Origin: Phymorhynchus buccinoides
Lineage: Eukaryota; Mollusca; Gastropoda; Neogastropoda; Raphitomidae
Direction of reading: 5' to 3'
Length of the DNA stretch: 64,000 bases
Assembly (NCBI GenBank): GCA_017654935.2
Contig: CM065698.1
Span: forward strand, 37,379,678 to 37,443,677
Both the position numbers and the translations under genes were made by a program. The notes under the pieces were generated by a model. That model did no database searches. It was not told the origin of the DNA and saw nothing but the letters and a program-made list of their open reading frames with translations. Below, piece after piece: positions 1 to 13,414 of the stretch. Position 1 is the first letter of the stretch, and every line of letters begins with the position of its first letter.

Positions 1-479
1 CTGAAGGACTGAAAAGTTAGTGCATTTGAAATGCAGAATAGTTTGCTTTAATAAAACTTTTCTGTGTCCAATGTCTTTATTTGTGAACCTCAGAAACAAA
101 ACCAGTTAACGTTAACTTTGAGTAATGTTAGAGTTCCAAAAAAAAAAAAAAGTTATATTAATTGTGCTGATTTACTTTTTCTCCCAATGGGGAGGGACAG
201 TGCCTTATGCAAAGACAGCTGTTTCGATCTTGAGAAGATCTCATAAGTTTGCATGATTGGCCTGCAAATTGACTGTCCAGTGGATGCCAACCTGAGCAAG
301 AAAGACATTCTACAAGAGAATGGTGTCCTCTTTGCATCAAATCGAAAATCCACAATAAAAGCAAACCAGCACAAAGTTAAACCAGAAAATATATATACGC
401 ACACGCACACGCACATGCACACACACAGAGGCACACTTTACACGGGGTTTGTGTGGGAGATTGAAATTGAAATTATGAA

Positions 480-690
480 GGGGAAAGGAACTTTTTGAAC
501 AGATGAGTCTTAAGGCCAGACTTGAATGCAGACAGGGACAAAGCGGACCGGAGGTAGAAGGGGAGCGAGTTCCAGATGGTGGAACCATGACATGCCAGGT
601 GTTTTGATTTTATTTCATTGTACACTGACTTCCACACGTGAGACCTTACGCACTTAAGTGGGCACCTGTTGTCCATTCTACTGTGCATAT
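480..690 (-). pseudogene. Non-LTR retrotransposon RT C-terminal fragment
   Basis: The minus strand codes for about 70 residues ending shortly after a WNSLP motif and a SAFKSGLKTHLFKKF stretch. This is the usual extreme C-terminus of reverse transcriptases of CR1/Jockey-like LINEs, where the last helix follows WNSLP-x-x-x-R. No RT core lies beside it, so this is a 5'-truncated remnant with no expected function. The exact clade cannot be told from so short a piece. Confidence 0.55.
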
Positions 691-1860
<1,170 letters not shown>

Positions 1861-1934
1861 GAGCGAGATAATTCCGTAAGCTTTTCATACTTGGGTCAAC
1901 TTGTTGCAGGAAACGTTGGCTTACCGTATTGTAT

Positions 1935-2066
1935 CTGTTCCTTGGATAAGTCGACCCTCTAGCAGAAAAGGTCGACTTATCCGAAGATGGGATAAATCGA
2001 CCCTCGGATAAATCGACCTTTTTTCATGGTCCGGAGAGGGGTCGTCTTATCCGAAGTTTACTGTGG
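1935..2066. repeat. Inverted-repeat element with GGATAAGTCGACC boxes
   Basis: The motif GGATAAGTCGACC near 1945 recurs inverted near 1971-1983, and related boxes follow to about 2060, where the strand reads as the reverse of TTCGGATAAGACGACCCC. The alternation of direct and inverted copies gives a strong hairpin, as in a MITE. No target duplication was identified. Confidence 0.45.
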
Positions 2067-2192
2067 CTTGTAACTGTATTAAAGAGAGAGAGAGAAAAGA
2101 GTGAGAAAAAGGAAATAACGTTAAAAAAAAGCCAACAAAAAAACAAAGATAAATCGTCCTTTTACTTCCTAACCTCCCGCTCTTTCTTCCAG

Positions 2193-2356
2193 TGGGCCGG
2201 ACGGCCGAGTCACGTGGAGCTCAGCACAGTCACAGTCACGAGCACGGCCATGGCCATGGCCACAGCCACGAGCACGGGCACAGTCACGAGGCGCTGGACT
2301 CTCCTGGCACCTACACGAGCCGTGACCAGCCGCTGTACCGTTCAGACTGGAACTCC
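2193..2356 (+). CDS. ureG: ureG exon: histidine-rich N-terminus
   Basis: An acceptor ttcttccag precedes 2193 and a donor GTACGT follows 2356. The exon codes for alternating His-Ser, His-Glu and His-Gly pairs, then a linker ending in DWNS. The His tract probably binds nickel, as in plant and other eukaryotic UreG proteins, which store part of the UreE function in this tail. It ends in phase 0. Confidence 0.85.
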
Positions 2357-5300
2357 GTACGTTCTGGATTGGTTTTCGATTCTGGATTGATTTTCCCGGC
2401 TAAGCCGATGCAGATTCAATAACACCCCCCCCCCCCCCCCCGCCCCCCTTCCCCCTTCAACGTCTTGGTTCATTGCGTTGGGTTGTTGTTTTTTTCCAGT
2501 CGCGCCTTTATATTCTACTATTAGCAAATGCATGTTTGTAATCGTTTAAAAGAATGAAAATTAACTTCAAATATAAAAAAAACCTGAAAGAGGTTTATGT
2601 GCTCAATCTGCAGTAAGCAAGGCAAGACTTTTAAAAAAAACTGAAAAAAAGAGAAAATGGAGGTGTGGGGTAATCTGTCGTACTTTATATTCTACTATTA
2701 GCAAATGCATCATATAATAAAAAGGCAAGTGTGTGTGTGTGCGTGTGCGTGTGTGTCTGTGTGAAACACAGAACGGGCCTTATAACTCCGCCGTTTTTCG
2801 ACCGAATCGCTTCAAATTTTCTATGAGCCCTAACGGGGCGATGGCAACGGCAACCGAGGCGGCCGTGGAATTGGCGCGGTTTGGCAAATGCGCGAAACGC
2901 GTATCCACCGGCCTCTCTGCGCCCGTATCTCCGGTATTTCTGGACAGATTGCCTTCGAATTTGGAAGGTAGATGACCGGGGACGGTGACTATCGATGTGC
3001 CAAACCGGAAGTGAATCGATTTAGAAACACGCGCGATATACACCGCTTCACCTTTTCACAAATAACTCTGCCGTTTTTTAACCGAATCGCTTCAAATTTG
3101 GTGTCAAGCTTGCCGTGGCCGGGACAAAACCTGTCAGGACATTTGAAGAGAATCGGGAGAGCGCGTCACTCTCAGAGCAGCGCCAATGGGAAACGGGGCC
3201 TTATAACTCCATCGTTTCTTAACCGAATCGCTTCAACTTTGCTGTACTCAGCATTACCAGTACTTGGCGTTACCGTTGCTAGGCGTTACCGTTACTAGGG
3301 AGAGCGCATCACTCTCAGAGCAGCGCCAACGGGAAACGGGGCCTTATAACTCCGCCTTTTCTTAACCGAATCGCTTCAAATTTGCTGTACTCAGCGTTAC
3401 CAGTACTTGGCGTTACCGTTACTAGGCGTTACCGGTACTCGGCGTTGCGCTAGTATTTTTAATTGTTTAACGAGCCCAGTTCCGGTTCCGGGGCAACTAT
3501 TTGCCAAGCTGTTTTAGGTTGCCGAGTCTATCGCAAAACTTTCTGAATACAAGTGCATATAACCTATGCTTTTCTGAACGGGGATTGAATATACTATCCT
3601 TTGAGAACACTCTCACATGCATTCAAACATACTGCGAAAAGCGTATGAATAGAAATCGGGAAACTCTTAGAATAACCCTATGACGGATATTTCCGTGACA
3701 GGGCAGTTCATAGGTTACCGGAAGTTGACGGAAATATCCGTGACGGGGCAGTGAAAAGGAATGAAAATTAACTGTAAATAATAATTTTAAAAAAACCGAA
3801 GGAGGTTTATGTGCTCAATCTGCAGTAAGAAAGGCAAGACTAAAAAACAACAACTCAGAAACAAAAACGAGAAAATGGAGGGGTGGGGTGGGGTATTAAT
3901 CTGCATCTTTGTCCCTTTATCCTTCCTTTCTTTCTATCAGTTCTCTTTCTTTCACTATTTTTGTTCGTAAATCCGCGGGTTTTGTTCTGTCTGTGTATCT
4001 TCGTTCTTTTTATTTCTGTCCATTTTCTTCACTCTTTCAACAACTTTTCTTCTCAAAATAACATACTCGCACACATTTTCATACACACATTACATCCATG
4101 GATACACATACAGATATATTTATTTAAAAAAAAAATAGGTATGCTTCAGCTAGGTTCGTTTTCTTCGAAATGTATGTAGGGTACATGGAAGTTCAGTTTA
4201 ATGTCGCGTATCGGCTTTCGCCATGTACGACGGGCTGAACAAACCAACCATGGTATAAACAAAAATTTATGTTCCTGAATCACTGTCTTAGCCAAAAGGC
4301 CGAGAAGCGATCAGAATTCCATTGAAAGTAGGGTACATGAGAATTCCTGCCCATTAATAGACTATGGATTGTGTCTATCTGTGTGTGCGCTCGCGTTTAT
4401 GTACTACACGCACGTGCGCGTGTGTTTGTGTTTGTGTGACAGAGGGCGTTCACCGTGGGTATAGGGGGTCCGGTGGGGTCGGGGAAAACAGCCCTGGTCC
4501 TGGCGTTGTGTCGATACTTTCGGGAATCCTTCGGCGTCTGCGTGGTCACCAACGACATCTTCACCAGGTGAGAAGTTCGCCTTGGCTTAAAGGTGGACCC
4601 CGACGGATGTGTGTTTGCAAGAAACACGTCGAGATCACCAGAAAGACAGCCTTTTCAAGGATCGGAACACGCACTTTGCTCTGGTTTCCTAGAAATTAAA
4701 CCGTCAAAACGGCGATTCCTCCTTGGCGGAGATGCCGGAGAGAGTAGCCATTTTGGATTGGATGGGTGGAGGTCACTCATTGTGGTTGAAGGTTTTTGTT
4801 GTTGTAGTGCAGTAACAAAAAAAGGAGCTATTTCCTTTGTTGTGAGCGAAACTCCTTTAGATAAACTATGCAATTAAAAAAAAGAGGCTTGTATCGCCAT
4901 ATGTGTGTGTGCTCGAGCGCACGTGCGTGTGCGTGCGAGCGTGTGTGTGTGTGTGTGTATGTGTTTGTGTGTCTATTAACACAATGACACACATAGGCCT
5001 ACTTATACATGGCTTCTACATTTTCACTCCTTCTCTTTGGGTAAAAGAATTTGTCTTCCAGCACCTCCGCCAAGGAGGAATCAGTCGCCGATTTGACGGT
5101 TTGATTTCTAGGAAACCAGAGCAAAGTGAGTGTTGCAATCTCTGTAAAGGATGTTTTCCTGGTGCTCTCGGCGTGTTTCTTACAAAAACTCATCTGTCAG
5201 GGTGCCCCTTTAAGGCTGTGTCAGACCAATTGACATAGGCCCGGTGCATCACTCTTCGCCTAATTACACTTCACCAAACCACATCTAGCCTAATTACACT

Positions 5301-8300
5301 TGGCCTAATCATTATCGAGTCTCGATCATATGTAATGCTTCGCCTAATATTTCCAAACCGCAACAAACAGGTATCTTTAGTATATTTCATTCAACTCGGC
5401 AGACTACAAGTAAGAGCGTACAGAACATCCAGTCCAGCTTGTAATTTTTTTAAAATGTAGTTTGAATATCAGAAAGCAGCCACACAGAAACTCCTAAGAT
5501 GTAAGAAAATTAATACTCAGTTAAAACCACACACTTTAAAATGTCAGAAAGCAACCACACGAACACTCTTAAGTGTTAAGAACAGCACAGAATCAGCTAG
5601 GGCTAGGGTTAGAGTTTTGCGATAACCCATGTTTAGACTGATTAGGTGTGAGGTGTGCTAATGTGCTTAGGCTGATTAGGTGAGGCGTGCTAATGTGTTT
5701 AGGCTGATTAGGTGTGAGGCGTGCTAATGTGTTTAGGCTGATTAGGTGTGAGGCGTGCTAATGTGTTTAGACTGATTAGGTGTGAGGCGTGCTAATGTGT
5801 TTAGGCTGATTAGGTGAGGCGTGCTAATGTGTTTAGACTGATTAGGTGAGGCGTGCTAATGTGTTTAGGCTGATTAGGTGAGGCGTGCTAATGTGTTTAG
5901 ACTGATTAGGTGAGGCGTGCTAATGTGCTTAGACTGATTAGGTGAGGCGTGCTAATGTGTTTAGACTGATTAGGTGAGGCGTGCTAATGTGTTTAGACTG
6001 ATTAGGTGAGGCGTGCTAATGTGTTTAGACTGATTAGGTGAGGCGTGCTAATGTGTTTAGGCTGATTAGGTGAGGCGTGCTAATGTGTTTAGACTGATTA
6101 GGTGAGGCGTGCTAATGTGTTTAGGCTGATTAGGTGAGGCGTGCTAATGTGTTTAGACTGATTAGGTGAGGCGTGCTAATGTGTTTAGGCTGATTAGGTG
6201 AGGCGTGCTAATGTGTTTAGGCTGATTAGGTGAGGCGTGCTAATGTGTTTAGACTGATTAGGTGAGGCGTGCTAATGTGTTTAGACTGATTAGGTGAGGC
6301 GTGCTAATGTGTTTAGACTGATTAGGTGAGGCGTGCTAATGTGTTTAGACTGATTAGGTGAGGCGTGCTAATGTGTTTAGGCGGAATGGTAGCTTGGTTT
6401 TTTTTCGTGACATCGGGAAGTTAATGCCGACACGGAAGGTCGAGATCAAAGGATTAGGCTAAGTGTAATTAGGCGAAGTGAGACGCACCCCATAGGCTAG
6501 ATTCTAACACCAAGGCTACATAAAAAATGTGGTTATGCTATGCGGGGATTGTCTTTAGCCATGACAAGCTCCTAGCATAACATCATCAATCTCCAAAATC
6601 CCCTGAAGATGGAGTGTGGCTGCCCACGTGGCGGGGTAATCAAAAACGTCCACACACGTAATATAATGTTCTCATCTGTGACTGATGTACTTGTACTGCT
6701 AGTGTGTTCAAATGCTTCCGCTGATCCCTGGAGTCTTTTAGCCAGGGTAAGCCGACAACAACACGAGGTGAGATGGGATCAGTTCAACTGATGTGCCACC
6801 GTCTCTGTGTCACCCTCACTGTGCCCCCGTCTCTATATAATGCCCCCATCTCTGTGAGTCCCCGTCACAGAGTCCCCGTTGCAGGTTAATTATTACCTAC
6901 TACTTGTGGCGGTGCCATAGCCGATGAGGTTTAACCGAGGCGTGGTCACCGCTACAGCTATCTGTATAATTTTTTTTTAAATCGGGACTTTACTGGTTTC
7001 GTACTGCCTCCGGGCATTGCCTCCAGTATTGTTCCCACCATATTTGTATTTACAAATGTCCCATATGTGTCTGATTCAGACCAAGAGGACGTAAAACTCC
7101 ATTTTCGTCGAGTCCCCGTCTCTATGTGTCCATTCGGATTACGGATAGGGTTAGGGATAAAATTATGGTTAGGATAATCAAAGACAGATACAAGACGGGG
7201 CGAGGACACACAGAGATGAAATTGGGGACACATAGAGACGGGGACTGTGACACACAGAGATGAAATTGTGGACACATAGAGACGGGGACTGTGACACACA
7301 GAGATGAAATTGTGGACACATAGAGACGGGGACTGTGACACACAGAGATGAAATTGGGGACACATAGAGACGGGGACTGTGACACACAGAGATGAAATTG
7401 GGGACACATAGAGACAGGGACTGTGACACACAGAGATGAAATTGGGGACACATAGAGACGGGGACTGTGACACACAGAGATGAAATTGGGGACACATAGA
7501 GACGGGGACACACAGAGATTAAATTAGGGACACATAGAGATGAAATTGGGGACACATAGAGACGGGGACTGTGACACACAGAGATGGAATTGTGGACACA
7601 TAGAGACGGGGACTGTGACACACAGAGATGGAATTGTGGACACATAGAGACGGGTCACACAGAGATGAAATTGGGGACACATAGAGACGGGGACTGTGAC
7701 ACACAGAGATGGAATTGTGGACACATAGAGACGGGGACTGTGACACATAGAGATGAAATTGGGGACACATAGAGACGGGGACTGTGACACACAGAGATGA
7801 AATTGGGGACACATAGAGACGGGGACTGTGACACACAGAGATGGAATTGTGGACACATAGAGACGGGTCACACAGAGATGAAATTGGGGACACATAGAGA
7901 CGGGGACTGTGACACACAGAGATGGAATTGTGGACACATAGAGACGGGTCACACAGAGATGAAATTGGGGACACATAGAGACGGGGACTGTGACACACAG
8001 AGATGAAATTGTGGACACATAGAGACGGGGACACATGGGGACACACAGAGATGAAACTGGGGACACATAGAGACGAGGACACACAGAGATGAAATTGGGG
8101 ACACACAGAGACGAAATTGTGGACACATAGAGACGGGGACTGTGACACACAGAGATGAAACTGGGGACACATAGAGACGGGGACTGTGACACACAGAGAT
8201 GAAATTGTGGACACATAGAGACGGGGACTGTGACACACAGAGATGAAACTGGGGACACACAGATACGAAACTGGGGACACACAGATATTGAAATTGGGGA

Positions 8301-9455
8301 CACAGAGACGAGGACACACAGAGACGAAATTGGGGACACATAGAGACGAAATTGGGGACACATAGAGACGAGGACACACAGAGATGAAATTGGGGACACA
8401 CAGAGACGAAATTGGGGACACTAGAGACGGGGACTGTGACACACAGAGATGAAACTGGGGACACATAGAGACGGGGACACACAGAGATGAAATTGGGGAC
8501 ACACAGAGACGAAATTGGGGACACTAGAGACGGGGACTGTGACACACAGAGATGAAACTGGGGACACATAGAGACGAGGACACACAGAGATGAAATTGGG
8601 GACACACAGAGACGAAATTGGGGACACTAGAGACGGGGACTGTGACACACAGAGATGAAACTGGGGACACATAGAGACGGGGACACACAGAGATGAAACT
8701 GGGGACACACAGAGACGGGGACACACAGAGATGAAATTGGGGACACACAGAGACGAAATTGGGGACACTAGAGACGGGGACTGTGACACACAGAGATGAA
8801 ACTGGGGACACATAGAGACGGGGACACACAGAGATGAAACTGGGGACACAGAGACGGGGACACACAGAGATGAAACTGGGGACACACAGAGACGGGGACT
8901 GTGACACACAGAGATGAAACTGGGGACACACAGAGACGGGGACACACAGAGATGAAACTGGGGACACATAGAGACGGGGACACATAGGGATGAAACTGGA
9001 AATTGTGAAATGTATGAGATGCCACAGAAAGATCTCATGGAGGAGAACGATGGACAAGGTAGTCTTCTGTGGTGCCCCAGCGACGTCCCCTGAGGTAGAC
9101 AAGTCAAGCAGTAAAAGTCATTCTGTCATAGCCGCTTACCGCACCAATTCGTCTAGCTCTGCGCGGAAGGTTAAAGGCCTTATACAGTGGAACCCCCCTT
9201 TTCATAAGACCTTGAAGAAAAATCATCCAAAATGAGATCTTAAAGACCCCCCACGGCACGTGTCGCATTCCCTCTTATGCTAGGAAGATTCCTTGCTAGC
9301 TATAAGAGGGAAAACACGTGAAAATCGTGATTTTGACACGTGACGTGCGGGGTCTTTAAAGTGGAAGAGAGTTGTAATGGGGAGGTAATTTTCATACTTA
9401 CAAAGAAGGGCAATGTCTCAAGAGAAGCAGGTCTTAAGTGAGAGGGAGTCTTAAA

Positions 9456-9494
<39 letters not shown>

Positions 9495-12248
9495 CTATAC
9501 TGGTCGCTTTCTTTCATTCGCAGGGAAGACTGGGAGTTTCTGGTGCGGAATGAGGCCTTGCCTGAAGAGCGCATGCGTGCTGTGGAAACCGGTGGATGTC
9601 CCCATGCCGCCATCAGAGAGGTAAGCGGATCGATGTGTTAAATCACGATCAACTTCAACAATGCAAAATGTGGTTCAAAAGCACTGACAACATGCAAACC
9701 TCCCATTACAACAGAGATAAAATGGGGGGCAATTCAAGTTTAAATAAGATTTTTCTTCCCCCCCAAAAAAACAGAAAGAAAAAAAGGTTGGTTCAAATTA
9801 ACTTCAGAAGACGCATTGGCTACTGAAATTCAGTAAGCCATGCGTCTTCAGACCCGTCAAAATTATGGCTTTACCCAGGGTATATAATTATGAAATTTCA
9901 TTTGAATCCATTCATTAGATTTTATGGAACTTATAAAAAAGATGGTAAGTTAAACTAACATGACTTTTTTCCTAACAGAATCAGTGAATGACAATCTAAT
10001 TCGTCTTAAATACTTGTATTGCAGACAAAGCCTAAAAGGCCTGCTACATAACACAATTCGCTGTCAATGCGATGCGATTGTGACGATGTGAATCATGATT
10101 CACGTGAAATTCATGTATTGGGTCTACTTGAGTATATAGAGCTGCGAAAGTAGTAGACTTATTTTTAGACGGAAGTATTTCACGTGAATCATGACTCGCA
10201 ACGTCGCAATCGCATCGCATTGACTGCGAATCGTAACACTAATCCTATGCATTTCTTGTGTTACCCTAGTGAATTTGACTCGATATTTTGAAGCCAGCAT
10301 GTCACCATACATATATACCTCCACCCAATCCCCCATTTTAATACATTTACAACAGAAGTTAAACATAGAGACGACTGAGTGAGGGTGTACACAGTGGTTC
10401 TTCCTCTCCGTCCCACACCCTTGCAGAATTTGTATTCCCTTTGTCTGTCACTGACAGCAGCCCGCCCTAAACACACAGACCAGTGTCACATGGCATTGTG
10501 CAGCGGTGTGTCAATGTTTGTACTTCCACAGGAGATTAAAAAAACCTAAAGTGCAAATTTTGAAAAGCATTGATCCAAAACAAGACGAACCGGTTGCGGA
10601 CAATTTCCATCTCGCTCTCTCTGTAATGTAAGCTTAAATGCATGTTATTAGTAGCCCTTGCCTCTCTCTGTGTGTGCGTGTGTGCGATCTATGCAAAAGT
10701 TGTCTGTATGTGTGTGCACATGCACACGGATATGTATGTGTATGCAAGTGTGCGGGCGCGAGTGCATGTGCACCACACACATAATCCCAGAGGTAGAAAC
10801 TGAGGAAAGTGAGAAACCCTCTGACCTACCTGCTCTGAAATCTATCTATTCGTCTGTGACAGTACCTGCTTTATAGGTCCCTCTCCCGCCTCCCCCGAAG
10901 ACAGAGTGTGGCTACCCACGTGGCGGGGTAATAAAAAACGGTCACACACATAATGTTCTCAGTCATCCCTAGCTGATGCATTCGTACCATAGTGTTCAAG
11001 TGCTTCGGCTGTGATCCCTGGAGTCTTTTAGCCAGGGTACGTAAACAAACAACAAAGGTCCCTCTACTACTAATAGTAATAAATACGATGCCATGATCAG
11101 ATTTGTTCAGGACAGCTCATCTTTCCCCTCTGCGCTTGTACCTCGCTCCCAGTCTCTAATACTGTTTTAGTGTGTGTCTTCCATTTTCTCTAGTATAGAC
11201 ATAACTCTGATGATCGAGTGTTTTAACTATGTGTGTGCTTTGTTTTATATTGTTGTGCCCCAAGTGGGTATGAAATAAACCATTTGCCCTTGCCCCTCGT
11301 TTTCTCTAGGTGGCCCTAAAGCCTAATTTCTCTACTTACATCATTTGCATAAATTCAGTACCCTATTCGTAATCTCTTGCCTCGGTCTTAGCCTATTTGA
11401 TGTTCTCTTACTCTGTCTGTCTCTAGTCCTTTCAAAGCCAGTTTGTTCTTTGGATTTGTAGATTTCCTAAGAACTTGTAAGACCCATTGTGTTACTATTT
11501 TTGTGTGCTTTGGATTTGTAGATGTCCTAAGAACTTGTAAGACCCATTGTGTTACTATTTTTTGTGCTTTGGATTTATAGATTTCCTAAGAACTTTTATA
11601 GGCCCATTGTTTTACTATTGTAATCTATATCACATAGACTTAATGCCAGTCTGTCATTTCCAACTACAACTGCCAGATAGCAGAGTTAGAGGGGGCCACT
11701 GCTATTCCAAAATGTGCTTATACTGGAGATGCCTTGCCCAGGGTACATCCTCACTCTGCCAAAGGGATTTGATGACAGCTGGTGTTGGGGGAAGATATTT
11801 AATCCGATTCATGCACGGGGGACAACAAAAATAGTGAATGAAACTAGTAGATTTTCATAATTTATTTAGAAAGCATTTCACGAGAATCATACCTCAGCCT
11901 GACAAAATTTTGGATAGTCATGTTGGCTTCGCGACAAAAAGAATAGTGTCATCAAGTAGAGGGGCTTAGTAGGTGGTGTCCTGAACAGGCTCTACTGAAC
12001 ACCGAAGTGACTCAGCAGCAGTGCAGTGTCTCCTCGGTTGGTTGCCTCCTGACGGCCTAACATAGATGAGCTCCCCTTGGACTACTGGTCTCGGATTCGG
12101 CGACCTGAACGTGCGGAGGTGTGGCTGCGAGTTGGGACTCAGAATGAGCGGCGTGGGGGCAACGCCACTGTAGATATAGTGTGTGTGTGTGCGTGTGCGA
12201 GAGAGAACACTGAACTGTTTTAATGTAATTGGCTTACATAGCTTAGAT

Positions 12249-12331
<83 letters not shown>

Positions 12332-13370
12332 GACAGTATTTTGTTGTTGTTGATAGTCGTATGACTGCAATTGCAAGTGTGAGCCAACCACCTTAACCCT
12401 GCTTGCGTTATCATGTAACGTTTCAGGATTTCTCTCTGAACATGGAGGAGGTGAAGGAGCTCACACTGAAGTTCCAGCCGCAGGTGGTGATCATCGAGTC
12501 AGGGGGGGACAACCTGGCGGCCAACTTCAGCCGGGAGCTGGCCGACTACATCATCTACGTCATCGACGTGGCCGGCGGCGACAAGGTGCCCCGGAAAGGC
12601 GGGCCGGGGATCACCCAGAGCGACCTGCTGGTCATCAACAAGACCGACCTGGCACAGGCTGTTGGGGCAGATTTGCAGGTACAGTGCCACCTCCCTCCCT
12701 TATAAGACCTCCTTCCCCTTCTCTGGTTAGTTTTGTTTGTCCCGTGTGTTTTTTGTATTTTGTTTATTATAAAAACATAATACTAAAAAAAAAATCAAGA
12801 TATATTGTATTGTATTATGTATTGTTTTAAAAAAAACCCAGTCAATAAAAAAAGAAAAGAACAAAAAAAGACCTTCCCCGTGGAGAAAAAAAAAAGTTCC
12901 CCCACCTTATGGAAGTTCTGTGATTATAACTTCCTCTAATCTGCCCACCCTCTTTGACTCTGCCTTTTCCCTTTGCTTTATATCATCTACTATCTTTCTG
13001 ACTTATTGGCCCATTCTCCTAAAAAAAATCTTCCAAATAATTTTTCTCCTTTGAGCTCCTCCGCAATCGGAATGTGTCGGCTGTACGCAGCGGGGAGACC
13101 AGTGATGGGGGCAGGTACCATATAAAATGTATGAACACAGGCAGGAAGGTGGCAGGACGGTTAAGACTGAATATTAAGTGCTTTGGATGGGGATTTGATG
13201 CAAGTCTGACCTGCGTACTTTACACACATAAAAATTGCATGGCTGTGAAAAGGTGATGAGCAGGGAGAATCCCGCTGCCTGGTATTAACCAAATCAATAG
13301 CTATGTTTGCGTAAGTCCACCCCCAACTTGAAAAAAAAAGAAACCCTATCTTGACACGCACATCTAGTAT

Positions 13371-13414
<44 letters not shown>

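Noticed and set aside
5590..5620. Telomere-like GGGCTAGGGTTAG string
   Set aside because: It is a single short occurrence, not an array of TTAGGG units.
5630..8995. CRISPR-like arrays
   Set aside because: The units are contiguous tandem repeats without unique spacers, in a eukaryotic intron.
7192..9107. Long minus-strand open frames rich in Met-Cys-Pro-Gln-Phe and Ser-Leu-Cys-Val
   Set aside because: They are translations of a 44-bp tandem repeat whose period moves through all frames. There is no start context, splice signal or known domain.
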